DNA of 64,000 bases, taken from NCBI RefSeq assembly GCF_000264765.2, contig NZ_CP006664.1:4136129-4200128 (forward strand), written 5' to 3'. The notes under the pieces were generated by a model. It was not told the origin of the DNA and searched no databases. It saw only the letters and a program-made list of their open reading frames with translations. Origin of the DNA: Edwardsiella anguillarum ET080813. GTDB lineage: Bacteria > Pseudomonadota > Gammaproteobacteria > Enterobacterales > Enterobacteriaceae. Positions 17,390-26,230 of this stretch are shown in pieces; within the stretch, counting starts at the first letter, position 1, and every line of letters begins with the position of its first letter. The position numbers and the translations under genes were made by a program.

Positions 17390-17935
17390 TTACTCCTGAA
17401 GGTTGATACTAACCCCAGTCTGCGGGGCACCATCCGGCATTACGATCGTGATATCTATCCCCTCCAGAGGAGCCGTTTCAACCGGATAGAAATCTTCCGG
17501 CCCCTGGTAATGTTCGATATCAATCTCATACAGCAGTTGCCCCATATGAGCCTCGCCATCGGCATCAACGTTGATCGTTGAGCGAACTTCGGCGTACTTT
17601 TGTATTTTCCGGGTCAATTCATAACTGTTGATAACAGCTCGCTCTACCTGTTCACGCAGATCCTCCAGAGCGACCTCTGCGCGCATAGCGCCATCATCAT
17701 CCGTTTCACCGTCATACTCCTGAACCCGGCCAGTAATACGGACGGTCGTTACAGTGGTAAACGACGGCGTGCTCCGCCCCATCGCCTTTTTATGGTCGAA
17801 AGGAGTCTGAATCAGTAAAGCGGGATAAACTACCGATGACGTTGGCCAGTCACGCGGGGAAAAGACACGATCCTCCGCATCAGTAGTGCCAGTAAGCGCT
17901 ACGACTACCATCTTTCGAATATCTGAAGCATTCAT
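17390..17935 (-). CDS. Mu gp37-like tail completion protein
   Basis: The 181 residues have the features of the Mu gp37 (DUF1834) group, which caps or terminates the tail. A P-A-L-L-I-Q-T-P segment near residue 40, a V-x-I-T-G-R-V-Q-E-Y repeat, and a C-terminal I-D-I-E-H-Y-Q-G-P-E-D-F are visible. It lies between the head-tail connector and the sheath, where such a protein is expected. Confidence 0.8.
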   Translation of the reverse strand: MNASDIRKMVVVALTGTTDAEDRVFSPRDWPTSSVVYPALLIQTPFDHKKAMGRSTPSFTTVTTVRITGRVQEYDGETDDDGAMRAEVALEDLREQVERAVINSYELTRKIQKYAEVRSTINVDADGEAHMGQLLYEIDIEHYQGPEDFYPVETAPLEGIDITIVMPDGAPQTGVSINLQE

Positions 17936-18291
17936 CGCTGTTTCACTACGTTAAGTACAAGTTTTGATCCGCCATGGCTGTCCGGTTCAACGTTGGTCAC
18001 AACGAACAGCTGATTTATCGGTTTTCCGCCTACGGTTCTGACGAACACACGATCGGACACCGCGGGGAGCTGCCTGCTGGAGTCGATAAACTCCGCATCT
18101 CGCACCCCCAGCACCGGGCTCGTGGTATTGATCGCTGAATCACCGTCCAGGTTCTCGGTTACCTGGGCGTAACCACGGTCGAAAATGCCGTGAATCAGAA
18201 AGGGAGCGCCGTTTCTGGGGCGGTACTCCTGCTCATCGCCAAAGATGCCATGCAGCGGGCTCAGGAGGTGTAAATCCCAGTCCACGCCCAT
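17932..18291 (-). CDS. Head-tail joining protein (lambda gpFII-like)
   Basis: 119 residues from the ATG at 18291. The layout resembles lambda gpFII: a V-F-V-R-T-V-style strand, a V-x-V-T-N-V-E-P-D-S-H-G-G-S-K-L-V-L-N-V C-terminal hairpin, and a size of about 120 residues. An upstream in-frame start exists, but it would lie inside the neighbouring gene; the chosen ATG is 4 bp after that gene's stop. It forms the connector between the lambda-type head and the Mu-type tail, and so marks the module junction. Confidence 0.72.
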   Translation of the reverse strand: MGVDWDLHLLSPLHGIFGDEQEYRPRNGAPFLIHGIFDRGYAQVTENLDGDSAINTTSPVLGVRDAEFIDSSRQLPAVSDRVFVRTVGGKPINQLFVVTNVEPDSHGGSKLVLNVVKQR

Positions 18292-18295
18292 GACA

Positions 18296-18634
18296 TTACC
18301 CCGCCGTGACAGTGACCGATGACTGAGAAGCCAGCGCGCGCTGGCGCAGTTCGCGAACGTCGGCAATAATTCCCGCCTGCAGCAGGCGTTCTGCGTCTTG
18401 GCCAGCGACCGGAATGGTGCTATTTTCCCGGTAGACCTCGCCATTGTGACGGATGCTGTTGCCCTTCAGTACGACGAACTCCGGCTCATCATCCATGATG
18501 ACATCAACATCATCACGCTCTCCGGCGCCCACTGAAGCATTCAGCTTATCAGCAGATGCGCCCATTTCTGGGACAATACCTTCGGCATTCAAATCATCGG
18601 AGACAGGTACCGGATTGTTTATTTTTTTTGCCAT
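18296..18634 (-). CDS. Phage head protein in the lambda gpFI position
   Basis: 112 residues from the ATG that begins one base after the capsid gene's stop. The start M-A-K-K-I-N-N-P is followed by an acidic linker (V-D-V-I-M-D-D-E-P-E-F). A compact C-terminal domain (V-V-L-K-G-N-S-I-R-H-N-G-E, A-E-R-L-L-Q-A-G-I) then resembles the C-terminal domain of gpFI. In lambda gpFI assists packaging. The assignment rests on position and the C-terminal pattern. Confidence 0.6.
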   Translation of the reverse strand: MAKKINNPVPVSDDLNAEGIVPEMGASADKLNASVGAGERDDVDVIMDDEPEFVVLKGNSIRHNGEVYRENSTIPVAGQDAERLLQAGIIADVRELRQRALASQSSVTVTAG

Positions 18635-18635
18635 A

Positions 18636-19685
18636 TCACACCACCGTTGCGCAGAGGGATGCATTTACCCGGCTCGGGATGACCAGCGGTGATGATTGCA
18701 TCAAAATGAGACGCTGGGCCGGATCTTCTTTCACCCAGGATTTTGGCGCATAGGCCAATGGACCGTAGTTGAATGCCGGGTCCAGGATAACGCCAAAGGC
18801 GCGGGTACCCATCAGATCGGCACCACTCATAATGACAGCGCCATCGGGGATCATGGGTTTCTCGACGTTGTCCAGCGGGTCAATAAACCAGTCGTTATAT
18901 AACCAGAGATCAAAGTTGCCCCAACGCCCTTTGTAGATAGCGCCCTTCGTCGCCTGTGGGCCGGCGTTGATCTGGTTACCAAACGGGCTCAATGCCGGGA
19001 ACGTGATGGCATTATCCTTGATGGTGGTATCCAGTCGGAATGCACGCCATGCCTTATTCGTGAATACCAGATCCGTGGCGACAGAGCCGGACTCTTTCAG
19101 GAAAGTAGTCTGCCAAATTTCAATATCGTCCGAAGGCTGGGTGTTGGTAGTACCCGCGGCCACGGTCAGCGGCCATTTATCCGATCCGCTCAGGGTGATG
19201 GTCAGATCAGGAGAACGCCCGAAATTAACCACTTTAGTTTCATAGCCCTCCCCGGCTACGGTAACGGTGCCGGATACCAGCGCACTGGCAGCCATCCACT
19301 CCAGGCGACGGTTGATCATGTCAATCTGGTCAGTCATTTCAAACTGAAGGTTCAGCATTTCGCGCTCGGCGGCGGTATATTCCCCACCAATACGCTCACC
19401 AATCTGGCGGCGGATAGGCTTACGCAGATCCGGCGCGCGCTTATCTTTGATGTAAGCCGGTTTGAAGGTGTTGGTCTGGTATTTACGGGATTCGACCAGT
19501 TTACCCTCCACCAGTGGGGATACGAACGGCGCCATACGACGCAGGCCAACATCAACATCGATCGCCACTTCTTCAGTCTCGTAAGTCACGACATTCGGGA
19601 AGAAGCGATCGAGCAACCAGTTCTGACTGGTTTTCAGGTTAGGAACGACCTGCACCAGCACACTGGTATCATAAATATTTTGCAT
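18636..19685 (-). CDS. Major capsid protein (lambda gpE family)
   Basis: 349 residues from the ATG at 19685, where AAGAGA provides the RBS; an upstream in-frame start lacks support. The N-terminal pattern (Q-N-W-L-L-D-R-F-F-P, then E-V-A-I-D-V-D, then R-R-M-A-P-F-V-S-P-L-V-E-G) parallels lambda gpE. The middle has R-R-L-E-W-M-A-A-S-A-L-V-S-G-T and the C-terminus A-P-K-S-W-V-K-E-D-P. It makes a T=7-type HK97-fold shell decorated by the gpD homologue encoded upstream. Confidence 0.94.
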   Translation of the reverse strand: MQNIYDTSVLVQVVPNLKTSQNWLLDRFFPNVVTYETEEVAIDVDVGLRRMAPFVSPLVEGKLVESRKYQTNTFKPAYIKDKRAPDLRKPIRRQIGERIGGEYTAAEREMLNLQFEMTDQIDMINRRLEWMAASALVSGTVTVAGEGYETKVVNFGRSPDLTITLSGSDKWPLTVAAGTTNTQPSDDIEIWQTTFLKESGSVATDLVFTNKAWRAFRLDTTIKDNAITFPALSPFGNQINAGPQATKGAIYKGRWGNFDLWLYNDWFIDPLDNVEKPMIPDGAVIMSGADLMGTRAFGVILDPAFNYGPLAYAPKSWVKEDPAQRLILMQSSPLVIPSRVNASLCATVV

Positions 19686-19815
19686 ATTCAGTCTCTTGAT
19701 AGTGCCAGCCAAGCGCTGGCAAAAATTTAGATGATCAAATCCCTGCCGGTTAAAGCATTCGTCAGGAGAGATATGAGGGAAATCAGGGCATGCCCCACAC
19801 CTGTGGGGGTGTTTC
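19686..19815. other. Intergenic stretch between capsid decoration and major capsid genes
   Basis: No ORF. It contains two hairpins (TGCCAGC CAAG CGCTGGCA near 19696-19713 and CCCCACA CC TGTGGGG near 19793-19808), neither followed by a T run on the coding strand. They may stabilise the very abundant capsid message. Confidence 0.45.
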
Positions 19816-20220
19816 TCAGGAGGTGGTTACAGGTGCCTGGCCACTGTCCTTCAGGAAGATAGCCAGCGGGCGGAGCGATTTTTTCAGATCGGCAACTGTC
19901 CAAGAGTTATCAAAAATCACTCGATGCTGGTTAAACTCACCCATCAGATACAGGCCACCGTTCTGATCAGACGATGAGGCATCAACATTATCAGCCAGAA
20001 TAGCCACAGGTGCCTGGCTGCCATCTTCAGCTGTTTTCACACATTGCGTATATTTGCCACTGGCGGTCACCAACCCCAGCACAGTGCCACGCTTAAACGC
20101 GCCCCCAGTAATGACCCCGGTGTCAGTTACCAGCTGGAGTGTGCCAGCTACGAGCTGATCCGGTACAAACAATGCGCTCTTCATGCCGGGCGCAAATGCA
20201 TTCTGACCAAACTGATCCAT
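19816..20220 (-). CDS. Head decoration protein (lambda gpD family)
   Basis: The 134 residues resemble the lambda gpD trimer that stabilises the expanded capsid. A disordered N-terminal arm is followed by L-V-A-G-T-L-Q-L-V-T-D, a G-T-V-L-G-L-V block, G-S-Q-A-P-V-A-I-L-A-D-N-V-D, and the closing L-Y-L-M-G-E-F-N. The position just before the major capsid gene agrees with lambda. Confidence 0.9.
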   Translation of the reverse strand: MDQFGQNAFAPGMKSALFVPDQLVAGTLQLVTDTGVITGGAFKRGTVLGLVTASGKYTQCVKTAEDGSQAPVAILADNVDASSSDQNGGLYLMGEFNQHRVIFDNSWTVADLKKSLRPLAIFLKDSGQAPVTTS

Positions 20221-20801
20221 TATTTTTCCCCCCGAGTGGAGTTGTAGAGACTGGTCATTTTACTTACCAGCGCAGACTTACCGCTCTCTTTCTGTCCGCC
20301 ATCCGGATTAAGTCTGACCTGGTGACTTTCCTGCATCCGCTGGTCGAGCGAACGCTTACGCGACATAGCTGGTTGTGATGCCGGCACGGTAGAGTCCAGA
20401 ATATTAATCGCAGCTGCAGAGCTCATCCCTGTGTTGAATGCCAGAGACGCAGCTAGTGACGGATTCGCTGCTGCATGCTGACTACCAAAGATACGAGAGC
20501 AGCGTTTACGCTCGGCGACGCGGGCAGTTTTCGCGGCTTTGCTTTCTTTGCGATCGTCGCCGTCGTCTTCGGCATCATCGTCTTCAGATGCATCCGGATC
20601 ATCACCGTCATCTTCAGCATCATCGTCGCGTTCGTCGTCTTCGGCGTCCTCATCACGCTCGTCGTCCTCGGCGTCTTCATCACGCTCGTCTTCTTCTGCC
20701 TTACGAGCCTTCGCTTTTTTGGATTTTTTGTCCTCATCTTTCTCCGAGGCTGACTTTCCAAACCCCATTAGGTGAGCGAAATTAAAAGTTTTCTTCGCCA
20801 T
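20220..20801 (-). CDS. Acidic capsid assembly (scaffold-like) protein
   Basis: The 193 residues have an odd composition. A short basic N-terminus (K-K-S-K-K-A-K-A-R-K) leads into about 55 residues made almost only of D, E, R and A in tandem E-R-D-E-D-A-E-D-D-type repeats. A helical C-terminal domain (R-K-R-C-S-R-I-F-G-S-Q-H-A, then R-M-Q-E-S-H-Q-V-R-L) follows. In lambda the scaffold Nu3 is encoded in the 3' part of the protease gene C; here a separate gene of the right size follows the protease. The scaffold role is inferred from position. The repeats correspond to a GTCGTC/TCCTCATC-type DNA repeat. Confidence 0.65.
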   Translation of the reverse strand: MAKKTFNFAHLMGFGKSASEKDEDKKSKKAKARKAEEDERDEDAEDDERDEDAEDDERDDDAEDDGDDPDASEDDDAEDDGDDRKESKAAKTARVAERKRCSRIFGSQHAAANPSLAASLAFNTGMSSAAAINILDSTVPASQPAMSRKRSLDQRMQESHQVRLNPDGGQKESGKSALVSKMTSLYNSTRGEK

Positions 20802-20802
20802 C

Positions 20803-21672
20803 TCAATCTCCTGTTACTTGAAGTAAATGTCTGAACGCAGCATCAGGAGGGCATACCTCATCCGCCAGTCCAAGCTCCACACCATCGACAGCCATAAAAC
20901 AGGCGGCCTGCGTGTTTTTGATGATCTTTGCACTGATCCCGCGGTTGCGAGCAACGGTATTAACGAACAGTTCCCCCATGGTGTTGATATCATGCTGAAT
21001 AGCCGCTAACGCATCTTCTGACAGCTCACGATATGGAGAGCCCTCCGCTTTCCGGCTACCGAAAGTAACGATAGTGACCTTCAGGCCGTCATCTTTAATA
21101 CGCTGCGTCCAGTCAAGGTGCATGGTGATTACGCCCACCGACCCCACGCCGCCAGTGCGGGGAACCGAAATCCGGTCAGCGGCACTGGCAATCGCGTACG
21201 CTGCTGAATAGGCATTCTCTGTCAGAATGGCATGAATCGGCTTTTTACCGCGGGCATTGTAGATTTCGTCCACCAGGTCGAAACACCCTGCCACCTCTCC
21301 CCCAGGTGAGTCGATATCCAGGCAGATACCCTTCACATCCGGGTCGGCGAGTGCGGACAAAAACGCCTGGCGAATACCATCGTAACCCGTCATGCCACTG
21401 TATGGCCGCAGGCTGCCGAGCTTTTGGACCAGGGTTCCGCAGATGGAAATCACCGCAATGCCGGCTACATTGTCATAACCTAGGTCGCTCCGGGTTTCCC
21501 GCCCTCGGGTGTCGTCGTAGCCGTACCCATCGTCATCCTCCATCACCAGCGAGGTTTCGATCCGAGTGATTCCGAAGCGATCCATAACGGCCGCCATAAT
21601 GACATCGGCTTTATTCGGGTGAAGGGCTAACGGCGTGTTAAACAACCGCTGGGCAAGATGAGGTAGATTCAC
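20803..21672 (-). CDS. Prohead protease, S49 family (lambda gpC-like)
   Basis: At 289 residues this is a SppA/S49-type serine peptidase that matures the prohead. The family pattern is clear: I-S-I-C-G-T-L-V-Q-K near residue 80, D-I-D-S-P-G-G-E-V-A-G-C-F near 120, A-Y-S-A-A-Y-A-I-A-S-A-A-D with the catalytic Ser, and P-R-T-G-G-V-G-S-V-G-V-I just after. The portal gene overlaps its start by 4 bp and the scaffold-like gene follows. Confidence 0.93.
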   Translation of the reverse strand: MNLPHLAQRLFNTPLALHPNKADVIMAAVMDRFGITRIETSLVMEDDDGYGYDDTRGRETRSDLGYDNVAGIAVISICGTLVQKLGSLRPYSGMTGYDGIRQAFLSALADPDVKGICLDIDSPGGEVAGCFDLVDEIYNARGKKPIHAILTENAYSAAYAIASAADRISVPRTGGVGSVGVITMHLDWTQRIKDDGLKVTIVTFGSRKAEGSPYRELSEDALAAIQHDINTMGELFVNTVARNRGISAKIIKNTQAACFMAVDGVELGLADEVCPPDAAFRHLLQVTGD

Positions 21673-23306
21673 TTTTCCTCCGGATCTTTAATCGTTTCAG
21701 GCGCAAATACATCAGCCTGCGCCCAACTTGGTAACGGCAGGCCGCGTTTCTTGCAGGCATCAATTTCACGCTGGCGCTGATCGAGCACCTCTTCCCAGTC
21801 CTCACCTACGTTCTCACCCACCTCAATTTCGAGGGTGGAAAGTCCGGCATCTAGACCCAGAATGGCGCCTTTCTTCTCTGCAACCGGATCCACCCAGCCG
21901 CGGCCTGGTCCCATCCAGCGAGCACGGGAATAAGCAGCTCTGGCGTCGACAAAATCCGGTGCACCGGCAGGCAGAGGTAAATCCTCATTGTCATGTACCT
22001 CTTCAGCAAAAGCGGTCACCACGGGTTGTGCGGTTCCCATGGCAAAGTCATCGCGCCGCCGGGTCAGTGTCTTCCAGGCCTCCAGCAGCGAAGATCGCGC
22101 GGAGCTGTAGTTAACATCAGACCAATCCTGCGTGACCTGCTGTGGCGATAAGCCGGTGCCAGAGGAGAAATTACGCAGCACGGCAGATTCAAACACCTCA
22201 AAGTTGCTGTAGGGCCGCGCCGCATTGACCGTAGTGATCTTTTCACCGGGGTATAAAATGGGCATGCGGGCGCCATTTTGTAGCGTCAGACGCCGGTCAC
22301 TGTGAAATTCGACACGCCCATCCTGATAAACCCCCAGCTCAGACTCATCGTAGGTTTCACCCATCGCCGACTGCACCATCGCCGGGTCATAGGGCGATTC
22401 GATATAGGCTGCAAAAATAGCGTTGAGAATGGCAGCCTCGAGCTCGCTCTGATCGTACTTAACCAGCATTTTCAGACGCTGAATAACGGGTGTCAGGATG
22501 CCGTTACCACGATGCTGAGCACCACGTTCATGATCAAAATCATGAACTACGTGCGGGCGCCCCCATTCAGTCTCACGCGGGATGCGCCGCCAAGTCATGG
22601 TTTTAGCACCGCTCCACCAGTCACCGATATGTGCTTCACGAATGTGGTAGGCCACCGGCGCACCGTCAGCGTCAATCTCTACGCCGCCTCGAATATTCGG
22701 CATATCGAAATTCTGCTGCGGGTTACTAAGACGATCAGGATCAACAACCTGCACCGTGGTGGCATAGCGCCCACGACCGCGCCCTAATCGATCCGTCCGG
22801 TACTGAAGTACCAGCAACGCATCGCCATCGATTAACTTATGGCGGAATGCCAGCCGCAGCACCTGAGGCACCGTCAGCTTTCGCTCGGCATCACAGTAGC
22901 GCCCAGGGTCATATGCCCACGTTCGCCAGTGTGCCTCCATCGCCTTACCATATTCCTCAGCCCACGTAGCATCGAATGAAGCGTTGCCGGTCATCATTCT
23001 GAGCACCCGGTGATCCGGTTTCATGACAGGGCGAAAATTTGCGCCGACAGCATTATCCAGCAGCCGGGTCACCGCACCGTTAGCCCAGCCATCGTTACGA
23101 ACCAGATCCCGCGCACGGGAAACAATCCGATCCCGGTAGATGTTGATTTCGTTATCCGGCGACCAAAGCGCTGGCTGCCAGTTCGCCAACTGGTCACTGA
23201 ACGAGTCCGCCGCGTCATAAGGTACGCGGCTGCTACCTACCAGCATAGATGGGCGCGCGGGGCGTACAGGCTGACCGTCTGGCCCCAGTATCTGTACTTT
23301 GTTCAT
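21669..23306 (-). CDS. Portal protein (lambda gpB family)
   Basis: The 545 residues match lambda-family portals, the dodecameric DNA channel. Landmarks are the R-D-L-V-R-N-D-G-W-A-N-G-A motif near residue 70, V-V-D-P-D-R-L-S-N, H-D-F-D-H-E-R-G-A-Q-H-R-G, and the C-terminal S-G-T-G-L-S-P-Q-Q-V-T-Q-D-W-S-D-V-N-Y-S block. It is slightly longer than lambda gpB. The start overlaps the stop of the gpW gene. Confidence 0.94.
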   Translation of the reverse strand: MNKVQILGPDGQPVRPARPSMLVGSSRVPYDAADSFSDQLANWQPALWSPDNEINIYRDRIVSRARDLVRNDGWANGAVTRLLDNAVGANFRPVMKPDHRVLRMMTGNASFDATWAEEYGKAMEAHWRTWAYDPGRYCDAERKLTVPQVLRLAFRHKLIDGDALLVLQYRTDRLGRGRGRYATTVQVVDPDRLSNPQQNFDMPNIRGGVEIDADGAPVAYHIREAHIGDWWSGAKTMTWRRIPRETEWGRPHVVHDFDHERGAQHRGNGILTPVIQRLKMLVKYDQSELEAAILNAIFAAYIESPYDPAMVQSAMGETYDESELGVYQDGRVEFHSDRRLTLQNGARMPILYPGEKITTVNAARPYSNFEVFESAVLRNFSSGTGLSPQQVTQDWSDVNYSSARSSLLEAWKTLTRRRDDFAMGTAQPVVTAFAEEVHDNEDLPLPAGAPDFVDARAAYSRARWMGPGRGWVDPVAEKKGAILGLDAGLSTLEIEVGENVGEDWEEVLDQRQREIDACKKRGLPLPSWAQADVFAPETIKDPEEK

Positions 23307-23569
23307 CAGAATCGAAACCTCGCTGGTTTACGCGGGCGCGAGATAATGCCCAGCTGAGCCTGTAGTAGCTGGATCAGCGCCAGCAGGTCAGCCAAGGTAC
23401 TTTGCTGGTAGGACACGGATCGCGTTCCATCTCCCTGGGAATAGGAGAATGAAACACCGTGACTCCCGGTCGCTAAATCGATGTAGGCTTGCTGGGCTTT
23501 GGCGAGCGCAGCCCTGAGCTGCTCATCAGTCATCGCGCCAGCAAGCAGACTGGTGTTCCGGTTAAACAT
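23306..23569 (-). CDS. Head-to-tail joining protein gpW
   Basis: The 87 residues contain the gpW pattern: L-R-A-A-L-A-K-A-Q-Q-A-Y-I-D-L-A-T-G near the N-terminus and S-T-L-A-D-L-L-A-L-I-Q-L-L-Q-A-Q-L-G at the end. In lambda, gpW is added after packaging to plug the portal. Gene order TerL-W-portal is as in lambda. Confidence 0.9.
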   Translation of the reverse strand: MFNRNTSLLAGAMTDEQLRAALAKAQQAYIDLATGSHGVSFSYSQGDGTRSVSYQQSTLADLLALIQLLQAQLGIISRPRKPARFRF

Positions 23570-23577
23570 AGTTGTCC

Positions 23578-25707
23578 TTATTGCGGCAGGAGTTTTGATA
23601 ATCGCTTACGCTTGGTTGGAGTGTGATCCTCAATAACAGCAACAGCTCCCGGCAATTCGTAGCTGATACTTTCTTCCGGTACGGTAGATGCCGGTAGGAA
23701 CTTATCTGGATTAGCTTCAAGGTTTGCTGCGCGCACGTTAAGTTTGAGACCCATGTGCATCAGCCCGCAAAGAGCTGCATAACCATATACCCGACAGTCA
23801 AGAGCTTCGTTTGCCCGACCGGGTATAGGATCCCACACGCTGAATCGCTGGCCTGCAACCACCTTATATACAAGCCTTTCCGCCAGCAGTTGGTTGAAAT
23901 AACCAATATCTCTATCGTCTGGGAAATGCATATACCCAGGAGCGGGCATGCCCGGTGCAGGTGGTTCGATATGCAGCCGCCCGCGGATCACATCCTTGGC
24001 GGCGTTCACCCCCAGAATTATTGGCCTGAACTGAGCTTTGCTCTTCGATGATGGCCGCTTAGTGGGCCATACAGGGTTACGCTTCCCTCCTTGGGCTGAC
24101 TCTCCCTTGATGGCCCAGATACGGCGCAGGAGGCGTTCTTTCGCAAACTCATAAACCTTCTGGGTATGGTGTCCACCGGAGTCGTGGCAAGCCGCCATAA
24201 TAGTCAGCCCCCTACCATCATTCCGGCGCCATACCTGCTTCAGATACGCATCAAGTCGTCGCCATGGCTCATCGGTTTCCAGATCGCCATAAATGGCATC
24301 ATGGGAAATGGACCAGGATTCCTCATTTTTCCCCCAGCCAATGACCTCAATTTCAAAGCGGTCGTCCTGGGTGTCAATGCCAGCAGTGAGCAGGGCCACC
24401 CCATCTGGTACTTTCGCCGGGAAAACCTCCCGGCGGGCAAGCAGGATATCCACCGGCAACTGCTTGCCGTGGTTTGGCCTATGCGGCAGCCCCATCTGGG
24501 TGTTCCACCAAGCCTGCTCTTTATCTGGATCTCCCTTTGCTTTGAGATATTTCTCAGCAATATCAGATGGCTTATCTTTCTGCCATGGGCTGAAGAGCTT
24601 GGATGCCTGATACCCGGCATGATGGTTATCGACAGAGTCTCGACCGCAGTCCGGGCAGATCGCGCGATATACTGCATGGCGTTCGGATTCCGACCATATC
24701 CATACTTTTTCAATGCTGCCCTCATCCTCCTTCCGCCAGGCCTGGTCATACTCCATCAACGGGGAGTGCCGCTCACCACAGCACTCAAACGGTCGAGTCT
24801 GATGCCAGCGGATGGTTTGTAATGCCCTTAACCGTTCCCCTTCCGACCAACCAGCCCCACAGCACTCACAGTACAGCATGGTTGATTTAGTCAGATGCTT
24901 ATCCCCATCTTTGGGCCAGTGGACATGCTTGAAAAAGTCGGGAAACTGACGATGGCCGCAGTGCGGGCATACCACCGAGGCCCGGCGCTGATCGGAATCG
25001 TTGTAACTATCCGCAATCCGGCTTTCATCTTCCACCGTCGGCGAGCAGGCGCGAACCGACAGCCAGGTAAGACCAAAGGTTGCCGTTCGCTCTTCCGCCA
25101 GTGCGATGGGATCGCCTTCACGGGTGATCGGATACTTGTCCACTTCATCCGCCAGCAGAACGCGAATAGGACGGCGCGCAAGGTTATCAGGGCTACCGGC
25201 ACCCGCCAGCGCCAGAAAGCCACCAGTGAACGCCTTATAGAGAATGGTTTCTTTTGAGCTCTTCTGCTTTGAGTCGCCGATGATTCTACGCAGCGCTGGC
25301 GTCACCCTCACCAGTGGGCTGATACGCTCCTTCGAGAACTGCTCAGCAGCCTCCTCTTTCGGCTGCAGCAGCAGTATCGGACAGGGGTCGAGATGTGCAA
25401 AATAACCGAACAGATTTTCCAGAAGCGCCGTTTTCATCAGCTGCGTACAGCACATCACCGTAATTATGTGGACACCCGATTCTGTCGCTGCCAGCATCGG
25501 GCCTCGGGCGATCTCAACAGTAGAGGTTTCCCAATTCCCCGACGTGCTTCCAGCCTCTTTCGCCAGTTTGCGATAATCATCAGCCCACTGAGGAACGCTA
25601 ATCCTCGGCGGCGGTGTCCAACCTTTTCGGGCGCTCAGCTCAAGACGCTCAATTTTCTGCCGGGTTAAACTCTGGCTCTCCGAGGACTGAGATATGTTTG
25701 TGGACAT
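23578..25707 (-). CDS. Terminase large subunit (lambda gpA family)
   Basis: The 709 residues carry both the packaging ATPase and cos-cleaving nuclease. The N-terminal part has P-P-R-I-S-V-P-Q-W-A-D-D-Y-R-K-L, the Q-L-M-K-T region in the Walker A position near residue 90, and a Walker B-like V-L-L-A-D-E-V-D-K-Y-P. Cys pairs (C-P-H-C-G-H-R, C-E-C-C-G) form a zinc ribbon. The nuclease part holds A-G-I-D-T-Q-D-D-R and A-C-H-D-S-G-G-H-H-T. The ATG at 25707 is preferred over a TTG two codons upstream. It overlaps the terS gene by about 60 bp. Confidence 0.95.
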   Translation of the reverse strand: MSTNISQSSESQSLTRQKIERLELSARKGWTPPPRISVPQWADDYRKLAKEAGSTSGNWETSTVEIARGPMLAATESGVHIITVMCCTQLMKTALLENLFGYFAHLDPCPILLLQPKEEAAEQFSKERISPLVRVTPALRRIIGDSKQKSSKETILYKAFTGGFLALAGAGSPDNLARRPIRVLLADEVDKYPITREGDPIALAEERTATFGLTWLSVRACSPTVEDESRIADSYNDSDQRRASVVCPHCGHRQFPDFFKHVHWPKDGDKHLTKSTMLYCECCGAGWSEGERLRALQTIRWHQTRPFECCGERHSPLMEYDQAWRKEDEGSIEKVWIWSESERHAVYRAICPDCGRDSVDNHHAGYQASKLFSPWQKDKPSDIAEKYLKAKGDPDKEQAWWNTQMGLPHRPNHGKQLPVDILLARREVFPAKVPDGVALLTAGIDTQDDRFEIEVIGWGKNEESWSISHDAIYGDLETDEPWRRLDAYLKQVWRRNDGRGLTIMAACHDSGGHHTQKVYEFAKERLLRRIWAIKGESAQGGKRNPVWPTKRPSSKSKAQFRPIILGVNAAKDVIRGRLHIEPPAPGMPAPGYMHFPDDRDIGYFNQLLAERLVYKVVAGQRFSVWDPIPGRANEALDCRVYGYAALCGLMHMGLKLNVRAANLEANPDKFLPASTVPEESISYELPGAVAVIEDHTPTKRKRLSKLLPQ

Positions 25708-26230
25708 GTTCAATCAGCACCTCTGTCATCCTGTCCGCCGGTACATCCAGATCAGCAGCCATCAGAGGCGCCACCCTGGATGGCCAGTTGAGCCAGGCGT
25801 CACGCTGTTGGCGAAAGGCGTTGAAAAGAACCTCCTCGGCGGCGGCCATCTCAATGAGCTGGCCGTCTTTTTGCTGAAACTCCAATTTTGTCAATAACGC
25901 CAGGTAGTTCTCCTTTACTCGGCGCGCTTCATCCAGCGATAACTCAGCACCGTTTTCGAAGAGGAATTCTCGCGCAAGCCCCTCCAATGACAGGTCACTT
26001 TCTTTCGGCGGCCCCCGCGCAGGTAACACCCGGTCAGCTTTCTTTTTTTCTGGCACAGACGTTTTCTGTTTATCGGGTCGGTTAACGCTCTTCCTATATT
26101 TTTCAAGTTGTGCATTTGAAGCGGCAACATCGATATCATCGCCGGACATGATCAGCCATCCCCGGCTTTTCCACATCGTGACGGTCTTGCGGCTAACGCC
26201 ATGTAACCGAGCAAAATCTGACTGGTTCAT
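25649..26230 (-). CDS. Terminase small subunit (Nu1-like)
   Basis: This 193-residue DNA-recognition subunit of the packaging motor has an N-terminal winged helix-turn-helix (S-D-F-A-R-L-H-G-V-S-R-K-T-V-T-M-W-K-S-R). A charged linker follows, and then a helical C-terminal part (L-S-L-D-E-A-R-R-V-K-E-N-Y-L-A-L) for binding TerL. The RBS (GAGGTAACA) overlaps the first of the repeats described for the cos region, so the protein or another repeat-binding factor could affect its own translation or transcription. Confidence 0.9.
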   Translation of the reverse strand: MNQSDFARLHGVSRKTVTMWKSRGWLIMSGDDIDVAASNAQLEKYRKSVNRPDKQKTSVPEKKKADRVLPARGPPKESDLSLEGLAREFLFENGAELSLDEARRVKENYLALLTKLEFQQKDGQLIEMAAAEEVLFNAFRQQRDAWLNWPSRVAPLMAADLDVPADRMTEVLIEHVHKHISVLGEPEFNPAEN

